NCBI GenBank assembly: GCA_023429845.1
Contig: JAEZCY010000021.1
Location: 1 to 37,343, forward strand
DNA: 37,343 bases
Direction of reading: 5' to 3'
Source of the DNA: Acidobacteriota bacterium
GTDB taxonomy: Bacteria > Acidobacteriota > Vicinamibacteria > Vicinamibacterales > Vicinamibacteraceae
The translations under genes and the position numbers were made by a program. Under the pieces are notes generated by a model. The model had not been told where the DNA came from. It worked only from the letters and a program-made list of their open reading frames with translations, and searched no databases. Shown here in pieces: positions 1 through 7,262 of this stretch (position 1 is the first letter of the stretch; each line of letters begins with the position of its first letter).

Positions 1-42
1 ATTGCGCGGCCTCTGCTGCCGACGATCTGGCTCCCCAGCACT

Positions 43-57
43 GTGGCATCGTGCCAC
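43..57. promoter_or_regulatory. perfect inverted repeat upstream of the M14 gene
   Basis: Six-base arms GTGGCA and TGCCAC flank the trinucleotide TCG, giving a 15-base inverted repeat. The GTGGCA half-sequence recurs at the ends of the two direct repeats at 165-200. It could be a regulator site or part of an upstream gene end outside the window. No function is assigned. Confidence 0.3.
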
Positions 58-164
58 AAACAGACCGCCGACGATTGCAAGCGGAGCAACCGGCATGCCA
101 CGGCTGTTCGTGCGTGAAAAGAGCCACGTCCGCACGCAATCACCGGCAGCGAACGTGCCGCGTC

Positions 165-200
165 GATCACGGAAGTGGCACGCAGATCACGAAAGTGGCA
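165..200 (+). promoter_or_regulatory. 16-bp direct repeat with 20-bp period, candidate activator site
   Basis: GATCACGGAAGTGGCA at 165-180 is repeated as GATCACGAAAGTGGCA at 185-200, 15 of 16 identical. The 20-base period is about two helical turns, so both copies face the same side of the DNA. They lie just upstream of the expected -35 region for the -10-like TATAGT at 228-233, where an activator would bind. The regulator is unknown. Confidence 0.4.
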
Positions 201-227
201 TCGCGCCGCCCGGATGGCAGCGCGCGC

Positions 228-233
228 TATAGT
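228..233 (+). promoter_or_regulatory. -10 element for a leaderless M14 transcript
   Basis: TATAGT matches the sigma-70 -10 consensus at five of six positions. Exactly seven bases separate it from the ATG at 241, so transcription would begin at or next to the start codon. No clear -35 hexamer is visible. Confidence 0.4.
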
Positions 234-240
234 GCCGCGC

Positions 241-2967
241 ATGCTCGCGCGTCTGCCTCGCTGGATTCTTACCGCTGCCCTCGCCGGACTGCTCGGCGCC
301 GCGCCGCTCGCGCAACCGGTCTCGCGCGAGACATCCGACCCCGACTTCGCGCAGCGCGTCAAGGAGTGGACGACGGCGCCGGAGTTCCTGAGCCCGCTCG
401 TCGATACCCTCCCGGTCGTGAAGGGAATCCCCACACCGAAGGACGTGCTCGGCTACCACGTGGGAGCGCCGCAGAAGCTGACCAAGACCGCAGACGCGCT
501 GGCGTACTACCGGGCGCTGGAGAAGGCCTCGCGGCGCATCCGCGTGACCACCATCGGCACCACCGACGAAGGACGCGACATCACCGTCGTCTACATCGCG
601 AACGAGGCGACGCTGAAGCGGCTCGACACGCACAAGGCGAGTCTCGCGCGCCTTGCCGATCCGCGCGGCCTGGCCGAAAAGGAGGCGCAGCGCCTGATTG
701 AGGCGACGCCGCCCATCTACCACCTGATGGCCGGTCTGCACAGTGCGGAGACCGGGCCGCCCGAGATGCTGCTGGAGCTCGCCTACCGACTCGTCGCCAG
801 CGACACGCCGCTGATCCGCCAGATTCGCGACCGGGTCATCGTGAGCTTCACGCCCGCCACCGACCCGGATGGCCGCGACAGGTACGTGGACTGGTACCGG
901 CAGCACATGGTGGACATCACGGAGGAGAAGGACCGCATCACCGGCCCTCCGTACTGGGGGAAGTACATCTTTCACGACAACAACCGCGACATCAACTACT
1001 CGCAGGTGACCATGCGCGCCCACCTCGAGTGGTATCTCGCGACCCATCCGCCGGTGATGCACGACCTGCACGAGTCGGTGCCGTTCCTCTACACCTTCTC
1101 CGGCCAGGCGCCGCACAACCCCAACCTCGACCCCATCGTCTATGGCGAGCTGCCGATGTTTGCCAACTTCGAGATGGCACAGCTCACCAAGCATGGGATG
1201 CCGGGCGTGTGGACACACGGCTTCGTGGACATGTGGTCGCCCGGCTACCTCGCGTTCATGTCGTCGAACCACAACGGCCTCGCCCGCATGTACGAGACCT
1301 TCGGCAACGGCGGCGCGACGACGATGAAGCGGCGTGTGACGCCACCGGGCGGGGGCGCCGGGCAGACGAGCCGTGAGTGGTACCGACCGCTGCCGCCCTA
1401 CAAGGAGGTGGTGTGGTCGATGCGCAACAACACGAACTACATGCAGACGGCGGTGCTCTCCGCGCTGCAGTACGCCTCGTCGTTCCCGGAGGTGATCACC
1501 GAGAACTTCTACCGCAAGAGCCGCAACAGCATCGAAGCCGGTCGCACCAACCCGCCGCACGCGTTCATCGTGCCGGCGGGGCAGAAGGACGAGACGCGTG
1601 TCCGCTTGCTCGTGTCCCTCCTCGAGAGGCAGGGCATCGAGACGATGCGTACGGACACGGAACTGAAGCTGAGTGACGGGACCTACCCCGCAGACTCGAT
1701 CGTCATCAAGCTCGATCAGCCCTACGGGCGGCTCGCGAAGACGCTACTCGAGAAGCAGACGTTCCCCGACCCGTCGCTGCGAACCTACGACGACACCGGC
1801 TGGACCATGGGGCTGATGCTGCACGTGGACGTGAAGCCGACGAGCGACAAGGCGGTGCTGGACGTACCGCCAAGTCGTACGGGAAGTGGCATGGGCGCAA
1901 TGTGCAACTGCACGGGCACGATCGTCCCCCACCACGGATCCAACGACATGGTGAAGCTGCGGCTCGCGCTCGGCGCGGCCACCGACGTGCGTGGCGCTGC
2001 CACGGCGTTCAAGGTCGGCGACCTGGAGTTCCCGGCCGGATCCTTCGTGTTCGCCAGCATGGATCTCGACGCCGCCGCGAAGGCACGCCGCCTGGGACTC
2101 CCCGTGCAGCACATTTCGCAGCCCCTGCCCGCTGACCTGAAGACGGTCGCCGTCGACCTGCCGAAGCTGGCGATGTTCTCCACGTGGGGACGCACGCAGG
2201 AAGTCGGCTGGGTGCGCCACGCCTTCGATCAGTTCGGCATTCCTTACGACCTGATCTACAAGGAGCGGATCAAGGCCGGCGGCCTGAAGGCGGCCTACGA
2301 CGTGATCCTGATTCCGCATCAGGCGACCACCGGCAAGGCGCTCGTCTACGACGTGCCGAACAAGGGCAAGCCGCTGCCGTACCGCAAGGATCCGCAGTTC
2401 CCCTCCCTCGGCGCGTACGGGGCGTCCGACGACATCACCGGCGGCATGGGGCTCGAGGGCGTGCTCGAACTGCAGAAGTTCGTCGAGGAGGGCGGCGTCC
2501 TCATCACGCTCGGGGGCTCGTCGTACATGCCCGCGGAGTTCGGGCTGCAGCGGACGATCACGGCGAACCGCCCGTCACCGGCGTTCTACGCGCCTGGGCC
2601 GATCGTCCAGGCGGAGATCACGCGAGCCGAGCATCCGATCTTCTTCGGCTACAGCGGAAAGACCGTCCCCGTGCGCTATGCAAACGGTCCGTTGTTCCAG
2701 GTGCCCGAAGAGGATGAGGCCGCGCAGGTGCTGATGCGCTTCACCGGCGGGGACGAAGGCGTGCTGAGCGGGCTGATGCGCGGGACGGCCGAGACACGCC
2801 GCCGGCCGGCCATCGTCGAGACAGGACTCGGCGCAGGTCGCATCGTGGCCTTCGCCACCAATCCGTGCTATCGGTGGCAGAACCACGGTGAGTTCGGGAT
2901 GTTGTTCAACGCAGCCGTGCTGTTCTGGAACGATGCGCCCTCGCCCGGTCGAACGGCTACGGATTGA
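241..2967 (+). CDS. secreted M14-family zinc carboxypeptidase
   Basis: A 908-residue exported metallopeptidase that probably trims amino acids from peptides outside the cytoplasm. The ATG at 241 is preferred over upstream in-frame ATGs because it directly begins a signal peptide (MLARLPRWILTAALAGLLG, cleavage near APLAQ) and sits seven bases after a TATAGT box. The M14 zinc site is visible as HSAE (H167, E170), with H277 in VMHDLHES as the likely third ligand. The family's PDG and NNRD segments lie between them, and the glutamate of YETFGN is a candidate general base. The last 300 or so residues form a flavodoxin/GATase-like region (YDVILIP, EEGGVLITLGGSS), as in the other large M14 protein at 32491-35277. 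Substrate specificity cannot be read from the sequence. Confidence 0.9.
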   Translation: MLARLPRWILTAALAGLLGAAPLAQPVSRETSDPDFAQRVKEWTTAPEFLSPLVDTLPVVKGIPTPKDVLGYHVGAPQKLTKTADALAYYRALEKASRRIRVTTIGTTDEGRDITVVYIANEATLKRLDTHKASLARLADPRGLAEKEAQRLIEATPPIYHLMAGLHSAETGPPEMLLELAYRLVASDTPLIRQIRDRVIVSFTPATDPDGRDRYVDWYRQHMVDITEEKDRITGPPYWGKYIFHDNNRDINYSQVTMRAHLEWYLATHPPVMHDLHESVPFLYTFSGQAPHNPNLDPIVYGELPMFANFEMAQLTKHGMPGVWTHGFVDMWSPGYLAFMSSNHNGLARMYETFGNGGATTMKRRVTPPGGGAGQTSREWYRPLPPYKEVVWSMRNNTNYMQTAVLSALQYASSFPEVITENFYRKSRNSIEAGRTNPPHAFIVPAGQKDETRVRLLVSLLERQGIETMRTDTELKLSDGTYPADSIVIKLDQPYGRLAKTLLEKQTFPDPSLRTYDDTGWTMGLMLHVDVKPTSDKAVLDVPPSRTGSGMGAMCNCTGTIVPHHGSNDMVKLRLALGAATDVRGAATAFKVGDLEFPAGSFVFASMDLDAAAKARRLGLPVQHISQPLPADLKTVAVDLPKLAMFSTWGRTQEVGWVRHAFDQFGIPYDLIYKERIKAGGLKAAYDVILIPHQATTGKALVYDVPNKGKPLPYRKDPQFPSLGAYGASDDITGGMGLEGVLELQKFVEEGGVLITLGGSSYMPAEFGLQRTITANRPSPAFYAPGPIVQAEITRAEHPIFFGYSGKTVPVRYANGPLFQVPEEDEAAQVLMRFTGGDEGVLSGLMRGTAETRRRPAIVETGLGAGRIVAFATNPCYRWQNHGEFGMLFNAAVLFWNDAPSPGRTATD

Positions 2968-3007
2968 GCGATTCACATTGGCACGCTTGGTGCCTCTGGA
3001 GGTGAGT

Positions 3008-3523
3008 ATGGCCAAGAAGAGCGTTGCAACAGTCACCTTGAATCCCACGAAGCACGGGCTGGACCCCGAGGCGCGGCAGTCGGCGGTCGAGCTGCTGAAC
3101 GCACGGCTCGCCGACGTCATCGACCTCGAGCTCCAGGCGAAACAGGCGCACTGGAACGTGAAGGGACCGAACTTCATCGGGCTGCACGAACTGTTCGATC
3201 AGGTGGCCACCGCCGCCGCGACGTTCAAGGACAGCATCGCGGAACGAGCCGTCATGCTGGGCGGCGTCGCGGTCGGCACGTCCCAGGCGGTCGTCGAACG
3301 CACATCGCTCCCCCCGTACCCGGTGGAAGCGCAAGCCTGGAACATCCACGTCGATTGCGTGTCGTCGGCGCTCGCGAAGTTCGGCAACGGATTACGCAAG
3401 GGCATCGAAGATGCCGAGGAGCTGGACGACGCGGTGACCGCCGATCTGTTCACCGGCATCGCTCACGAGGTCGACAAGTACATGTGGTTCGTCGAATCGC
3501 ACAAGGAGCAGGACAGGCGGTAA
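3008..3523 (+). CDS. dps: Dps-family ferritin-like DNA-binding protein
   Basis: A 171-residue Dps protein, expected to assemble into a 12-mer that oxidises and stores iron and protects DNA under starvation or oxidative stress. Ferroxidase ligands known from E. coli Dps (H51, H63, D67, D78, E82) all occur here at a constant offset of three: H48, H60, D64, D75, E79. The start is set by a strong Shine-Dalgarno sequence (GGAGGTGA) just before the ATG; the open frame extends 40 codons further upstream but overlaps the preceding gene. The N-terminal tail is Lys-poor, so DNA binding by the tail is uncertain. The gene ends directly at an octanucleotide repeat array that separates it from the convergent MBL-fold gene. 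Confidence 0.93.
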   Translation: MAKKSVATVTLNPTKHGLDPEARQSAVELLNARLADVIDLELQAKQAHWNVKGPNFIGLHELFDQVATAAATFKDSIAERAVMLGGVAVGTSQAVVERTSLPPYPVEAQAWNIHVDCVSSALAKFGNGLRKGIEDAEELDDAVTADLFTGIAHEVDKYMWFVESHKEQDRR

Positions 3524-3626
3524 TGCAGTAATTCAGTAATGCGGGAATGCGGGAATGCGGGAATGCGGGAATGAGGGAATGTCGAGGCCACAGGTAATGC
3601 ATTCCTCGCATTGCCGCATTCCTCGC
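3521..3626. repeat. octanucleotide tandem repeat with inverted partner (convergent intergenic)
   Basis: Starting at the dps stop codon, eight successive 8-base units (core GAATGCGG) run to 3584, the first three as TAATGCAG, TAATTCAG and TAATGCGG. After a 14-base gap, the complementary units (GCATTCCT, CGCATTGC, CGCATTCC) run on the same 8-base period at 3599-3622. Transcripts from either side could fold into a hairpin, so the array may act as a bidirectional terminator between dps and the MBL-fold gene. Confidence 0.8.
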
Positions 3627-3636
3627 TCCCTGCCCT

Positions 3637-4665
3637 TCAGCTCTTCGAGGTGAACCCTCGCTTCTCCCTTGTCCGGTGATTGACGACGGTGTACTTGCCG
3701 TCGCGCTGCACGTGCACGCTGACCATGTGGCCATCGTCCGGGGTCTCGTCCGGGTTGGCAATCAGCTCGGGCGCCGTGTTGTCGTCCGGCCCCGTGGCGA
3801 CGTTGCGATGCAGCTGGTAGAGCGCCTGCAGTGACGGCAGGGACTTCAACGCCCTGACGGTTGACGCCGAGCCGCCCTTCTTCGCGCCGTTGTTCATGAC
3901 GGCCACGGTGGGCGCGAGCGCGCCCAGCACGAGCGGGTTGTTGCTCGTGTCGAGGCCGTGGTGCGTCACCTGGTAGACATCCACGACCGGCAGCGTGTTG
4001 GCCGGGCACACCAGCCGCGCTTCGGTGTTCCACGTCAGGTCGCCGGCGTCGAAGAAGTCGAACGCCCCGTACGCAAGGGTGAAGGCAAGGCTGCGGGCGT
4101 TGTCGGACGGGTCGTCGGGCTTCGTGCTCACGGTGGCGCAGGCGGCGTTGGCCGGTGCACCGGGTTTCGTGTGCACGGTGCCGTGACCCGCGACGAACGT
4201 CAGCACCACGGGACCTCCGCCCGCCGCGGATTTCAGCGTCAGGACGTCGCCGGGCGACAGCGTCCGGCGCGCCTTCACCGCCGCCCTGTACGCCTGATAG
4301 CTCTTCGCGTAGTCGGGGGCATGCGGTTCCGCCATCTCGCCGTGGTCGTAGAACTGCCCGACTGGCACGGCTGCCATCAGGTCCGGCACGCCTCCCACGT
4401 GGTCGGTGTGGTAGTGCGTGACGATCAGGTGGTCGATTCGCGTGATGCCGGCCGCCTTCATGGCCGCCTGGATGCGCGACGCGTCGCGGCCGCCGTTGCC
4501 CGGCCAGCCCGCGTCCACCAGGATCGACTCACGCGCCGGCGTGACGATGAGCGTCGCCGCGCCGCCTTCGACGTCCACGTGGTAGATGTCGAGCGTCGGC
4601 GCCGGTTGCGCCAGCGCGACCCCGCTTCCCAACAGCACACTTGCGATCCAGGCAACGGCGCGCAT
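3637..4665 (-). CDS. secreted MBL-fold metallo-hydrolase
   Basis: A 342-residue metallo-beta-lactamase-fold protein. The metal-binding motif THYHTDH gives H84, H86, D88 and H89. The opening pattern (LDIYHVDVEGGAATLIV, then ILVDAGW) is the ComEC/Rec2-like hydrolase type. The N-terminus MRAVAWIASVLLGSGVALAQ is a signal peptide, so the product acts in the periplasm or outside. The chosen ATG follows an AAAGGAAA ribosome site. It is the last gene of a minus-strand operon, 32 bases after the HGSNAT-like gene. A nuclease, phosphodiesterase or lactamase role is possible; the substrate cannot be told. Confidence 0.85.
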   Translation of the reverse strand: MRAVAWIASVLLGSGVALAQPAPTLDIYHVDVEGGAATLIVTPARESILVDAGWPGNGGRDASRIQAAMKAAGITRIDHLIVTHYHTDHVGGVPDLMAAVPVGQFYDHGEMAEPHAPDYAKSYQAYRAAVKARRTLSPGDVLTLKSAAGGGPVVLTFVAGHGTVHTKPGAPANAACATVSTKPDDPSDNARSLAFTLAYGAFDFFDAGDLTWNTEARLVCPANTLPVVDVYQVTHHGLDTSNNPLVLGALAPTVAVMNNGAKKGGSASTVRALKSLPSLQALYQLHRNVATGPDDNTAPELIANPDETPDDGHMVSVHVQRDGKYTVVNHRTREKRGFTSKS

Positions 4666-4697
4666 CGAGTTTCCTTTCTCCATCCGTGTGGGTCTAT

Positions 4698-5810
4698 TTA
4701 CGCATTCCATGGTTCCTGCCTGTCCCAGTACTTCGTCTTCAGCATGGCGATCGCCAGCATGACCAACGTGAACACGACGAAGCCCAGGAGCGCGCCCTCG
4801 AACGACAGACGCTTGTGCAGCGGTCGCGAGAAGATGCCATACACCAGTTCGACGTGGACCCAGTAGATGAAGAGCGACGTGCGCCCGAGCAGTTCCATCG
4901 GACTCCACGACGCCGGCCAGGTCGTCCGCGCCCAGAGACCTCCAGGCCGCAGGACCAGGTACAGCAGACCGAACGTCGCTACAAGAGCCCCCAGCCTGAG
5001 TGCGAAGAAGGCGGGCGAAGTGGTCCAGAACTGCGAACCGGCGAGCAGCGTCGGGCGGAACGAGAGCAGGTAGGCGACAACGGCAAGCGCAAGGCCGCCG
5101 AGCAGACACGCCACGTGAAGCCTGAGCCCACGCTTCTCGGGCGGTGTGGCGGCGAGCCACTCGCCCAGCGCGAGCCCCGCGAACACGAACGCGGCCCAGG
5201 GGAACAGCGTGAACGTCGTGCGATTGGGCGCGGGCCGCAGGTACCACTCGATCGGATCGGGTAGCGCGCCGACCCATGACCATTGCCGCAGCAGCGGCGA
5301 GAGCACCACCACCGCCACCGTCGCCGCCATCGCGATCGCCATGCGCCCGCTCGGCGTACGGCTCCGCCCCCAACACCATCCCGCGGCCACGAGCGACAGC
5401 CCCATGACGTTCAGGATGTCCACTTTCAGCATCCCGTACGCCGTTGCGCCGGCGCTGAACACGTAGGCCTGCAGCCGGAACAACAGCGCGAGGCCGAAAA
5501 TCTGCCAGCCGCGCTTCTGCAGCATCCAGCTGGCCTCGGCTGCTGACGCGCCGCGGCGCACCCGCGCGTGCGCCGCCAGCGGCACCGCCAGCCCCGCCAG
5601 CCACAGGAACATGGGCGCTCCCATTCCGGCGAGCACCATGAACCAGAAGTACGGACGCGTCTGTCGCGCCGGTCCGAGCACCATCCAGGAGTCGACCAGG
5701 TGCGCGAGAATCATCACGAGCACGGCGAGGCCGCGCATCCAGTCGATGTAGCCCGCACGGACCTTCCGCGCCGGCGCCGTCGTCGGACCGGCGCTCCCGA
5801 CGTCAGGCAT
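4698..5810 (-). CDS. HGSNAT/YeiB-like multi-pass membrane acyltransferase-type protein
   Basis: A 370-residue integral membrane protein with about ten hydrophobic segments. The opening RAGYIDWMRGLAVLVMILAH is the typical start of the heparan-alpha-glucosaminide N-acetyltransferase catalytic / DUF1624-YeiB family, whose members move acyl groups across the membrane. The ATG at 5810 overlaps the end of the osmC-like gene by eight bases (ATGCCTGA), which supports translational coupling; a longer open reading upstream lies inside osmC and is rejected. The second histidine and catalytic details are not obvious, and an acyltransferase-3-like role is an alternative. The acyl acceptor is unknown. Confidence 0.75.
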   Translation of the reverse strand: MPDVGSAGPTTAPARKVRAGYIDWMRGLAVLVMILAHLVDSWMVLGPARQTRPYFWFMVLAGMGAPMFLWLAGLAVPLAAHARVRRGASAAEASWMLQKRGWQIFGLALLFRLQAYVFSAGATAYGMLKVDILNVMGLSLVAAGWCWGRSRTPSGRMAIAMAATVAVVVLSPLLRQWSWVGALPDPIEWYLRPAPNRTTFTLFPWAAFVFAGLALGEWLAATPPEKRGLRLHVACLLGGLALAVVAYLLSFRPTLLAGSQFWTTSPAFFALRLGALVATFGLLYLVLRPGGLWARTTWPASWSPMELLGRTSLFIYWVHVELVYGIFSRPLHKRLSFEGALLGFVVFTLVMLAIAMLKTKYWDRQEPWNA

Positions 5811-6216
5811 CGACGCGCGTGAAGCGGACGTGGAGCGGCGTGTCCTGGCGGAGGCTGTGCCAGACCGAGCAGTACGTGTCGCGCGACATGTCGACTGCCC
5901 GCTGGATGGCGGCTTCGGGAACCGGCCCGGCGATCTCGTAGTCGAGCGTGTAGCTCGTGAAACGCGCCGGAGGCCCGTCCGCACGCTCGCCGACGATCCG
6001 GACGCGAAGCCCCCGCAGGTCGTGGCGGCCCTTCTTCAGGATCATCACCACGTCCACGCCCATGCAGGCGCCGAGTGAGAGGGCAAGAGCCTGCACCGGC
6101 GAGGCGCCAGCGGCGGCGTCGCCGTCGAGCACGGGTCCGGCACGGCCGCCGGCCTGGCTTTCGAAAACGAGATCGCGGGTCCACTGCAGGGTGACGTCCA
6201 CGGGCGGCTTTGCCAT
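5803..6216 (-). CDS. OsmC-family peroxiredoxin-like protein
   Basis: A 137-residue OsmC/Ohr-superfamily protein. The two redox cysteines expected in the family are present: C51 in LGACMGVD and C116 in YCSVWHSL. Such proteins reduce organic hydroperoxides or act in general stress defence. The YhfA-like subgroup is likelier than Ohr, given the short length and the MILKKGRHDLRGLRV pattern. It is the first gene of the minus-strand operon and overlaps the next by eight bases. A TACAAT hexamer lies ten bases before the ATG, so the mRNA leader would be only a few bases long. Confidence 0.88.
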   Translation of the reverse strand: MAKPPVDVTLQWTRDLVFESQAGGRAGPVLDGDAAAGASPVQALALSLGACMGVDVVMILKKGRHDLRGLRVRIVGERADGPPARFTSYTLDYEIAGPVPEAAIQRAVDMSRDTYCSVWHSLRQDTPLHVRFTRVDA

Positions 6217-6226
6217 ACGGGAAGCG

Positions 6227-6232
6227 ATTGTA
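6227..6232 (-). promoter_or_regulatory. -10 element of the osmC operon
   Basis: Read on the minus strand the hexamer is TACAAT, five of six to consensus, ten bases from the osmC-like ATG. It lies back to back with a plus-strand TATACT at 6266, which fits a divergent promoter region. No convincing -35 is seen. Confidence 0.4.
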
Positions 6233-6265
6233 GCGGCCTGCCCCGCGTGACCGTGCCCTACGGCG

Positions 6266-6271
6266 TATACT
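6266..6271 (+). promoter_or_regulatory. -10 element of the UbiA/glycan cluster
   Basis: TATACT on the plus strand would give a transcript start near 6278 and a leader of about 58 bases before the UbiA-family gene. The -35 region is not clear. Confidence 0.35.
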
Positions 6272-6335
6272 GCCCAGTCCGCGGCGACACGCGACTGTCG
6301 TCGAGATCACGATTCATCAGGAACGGCGTCGCGCA

Positions 6336-7262
6336 ATGTCCGGCGGCCGACGGGGAAGCATGCGGACGTCGCTCGTGGCCGACATTGCGGACAGCAGGAA
6401 GCCGGCTTCACGTTACCTGGCCTGCCTGAGGGTTCGGGACATCATCATCCTCCAGGGCACGCCGCTGATGGGCGCCGCTTTCGCGCTGCAATCCGGGAGC
6501 GCCGGGCAGATCGGTCGGCTGGCACTGCTGGCGCTCGCCAACGCGTGCCTGGTCGCCCACGTCTTCGCACTCAACGACCTCGTCAACGAGCGCGCCGATC
6601 GAGTCGACGCCGCCCGCGCCGCGCACGTCTTCACGGCAAGAGGCGTGACGCGTGCTGAAATGGGCGTGCTGACGGCTGGTCTCCTCGTCCTGAGCCTCGC
6701 ACTCTTCAGTCGTCTCGGACCGTCCGTGCTGTGCGCCGCCGCGGGAGTCGCGGTATTCGGCAGTCTCTACTCGCTGCCGCCGTTCGACTGGAAGGGCCGC
6801 CCTGTCCTCAGTTCGGCGGCCCACCTGTGCGGGGGCGCCTTGCACTTCCTCGTCGGCTACAGCCTGGCGAGCGCCATCGACGGCCGCGGACTGGTGATCG
6901 CCGTGGTCTTCGGACTCACGTTCGCCGCCGGTCACCTGACGCAGGAACTCCGTGACTACCGCACCGATGCCCGCAACCACATCATGACCAACGCGGTCCG
7001 GTTCGGCAGGCGTCCGACCCTGGTGGCCAGCCTGGCCCTTTTCACGCTGGCCCAGGTCGTCCTGTTCGGTCTGGCCCTGGCGGGGACGATCCCCCGGGTC
7101 CTCGCCGTGCTGCTGATGCTCTATCCCCTGCACCTCCGCTGGTCGCTGCGAGCTCTTGCCGAAGGCCTCACAAGGACGGGGATCTGCCGGCTGCAGACGC
7201 GCTATCGCGCGCTGCACGCGTTGATCGGCCTCACGATGGTCGCGGCCCTGTGGCTGGCGTGA
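6336..7262 (+). CDS. UbiA-family membrane prenyltransferase
   Basis: A 308-residue, roughly nine-helix UbiA-superfamily protein; members attach or cyclise polyprenyl diphosphates in the membrane. The first Asp-rich motif reads NDLVNERAD (N80, D81, N84, D88), with Asn where Asp is usual at the third motif position. The second motif is DYRTD (D207, D211), followed by NHIMTNAVRFG. Two starts are possible: ATG 6336 (AGGAA 12 bases upstream) or ATG 6360 (GGGGAA directly upstream); the first eight residues are not conserved-looking. The stop overlaps the next gene through GTGA, so it is coupled to the membrane-toroid fusion. Quinone biosynthesis partners are absent nearby, so a role in lipid-linked glycan or terpenoid chemistry is inferred. 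Confidence 0.82.
   Translation: MSGGRRGSMRTSLVADIADSRKPASRYLACLRVRDIIILQGTPLMGAAFALQSGSAGQIGRLALLALANACLVAHVFALNDLVNERADRVDAARAAHVFTARGVTRAEMGVLTAGLLVLSLALFSRLGPSVLCAAAGVAVFGSLYSLPPFDWKGRPVLSSAAHLCGGALHFLVGYSLASAIDGRGLVIAVVFGLTFAAGHLTQELRDYRTDARNHIMTNAVRFGRRPTLVASLALFTLAQVVLFGLALAGTIPRVLAVLLMLYPLHLRWSLRALAEGLTRTGICRLQTRYRALHALIGLTMVAALWLA

Noticed and set aside
176..192. Sigma-54 promoter (TGGCAC box)
   Set aside because: TGGCACG at 176 lacks a TTGC-type -12 element at the required spacing.
187..1560. Long minus-strand open frame opposite the first M14 gene
   Set aside because: It is a high-GC shadow; the opposite frame has a signal peptide, zinc motifs and family length, while this one is Arg/Val-rich without any recognisable domain.
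3521..3626. CRISPR array
   Set aside because: Units are 8 bases with no spacers, and no cas gene is in view.
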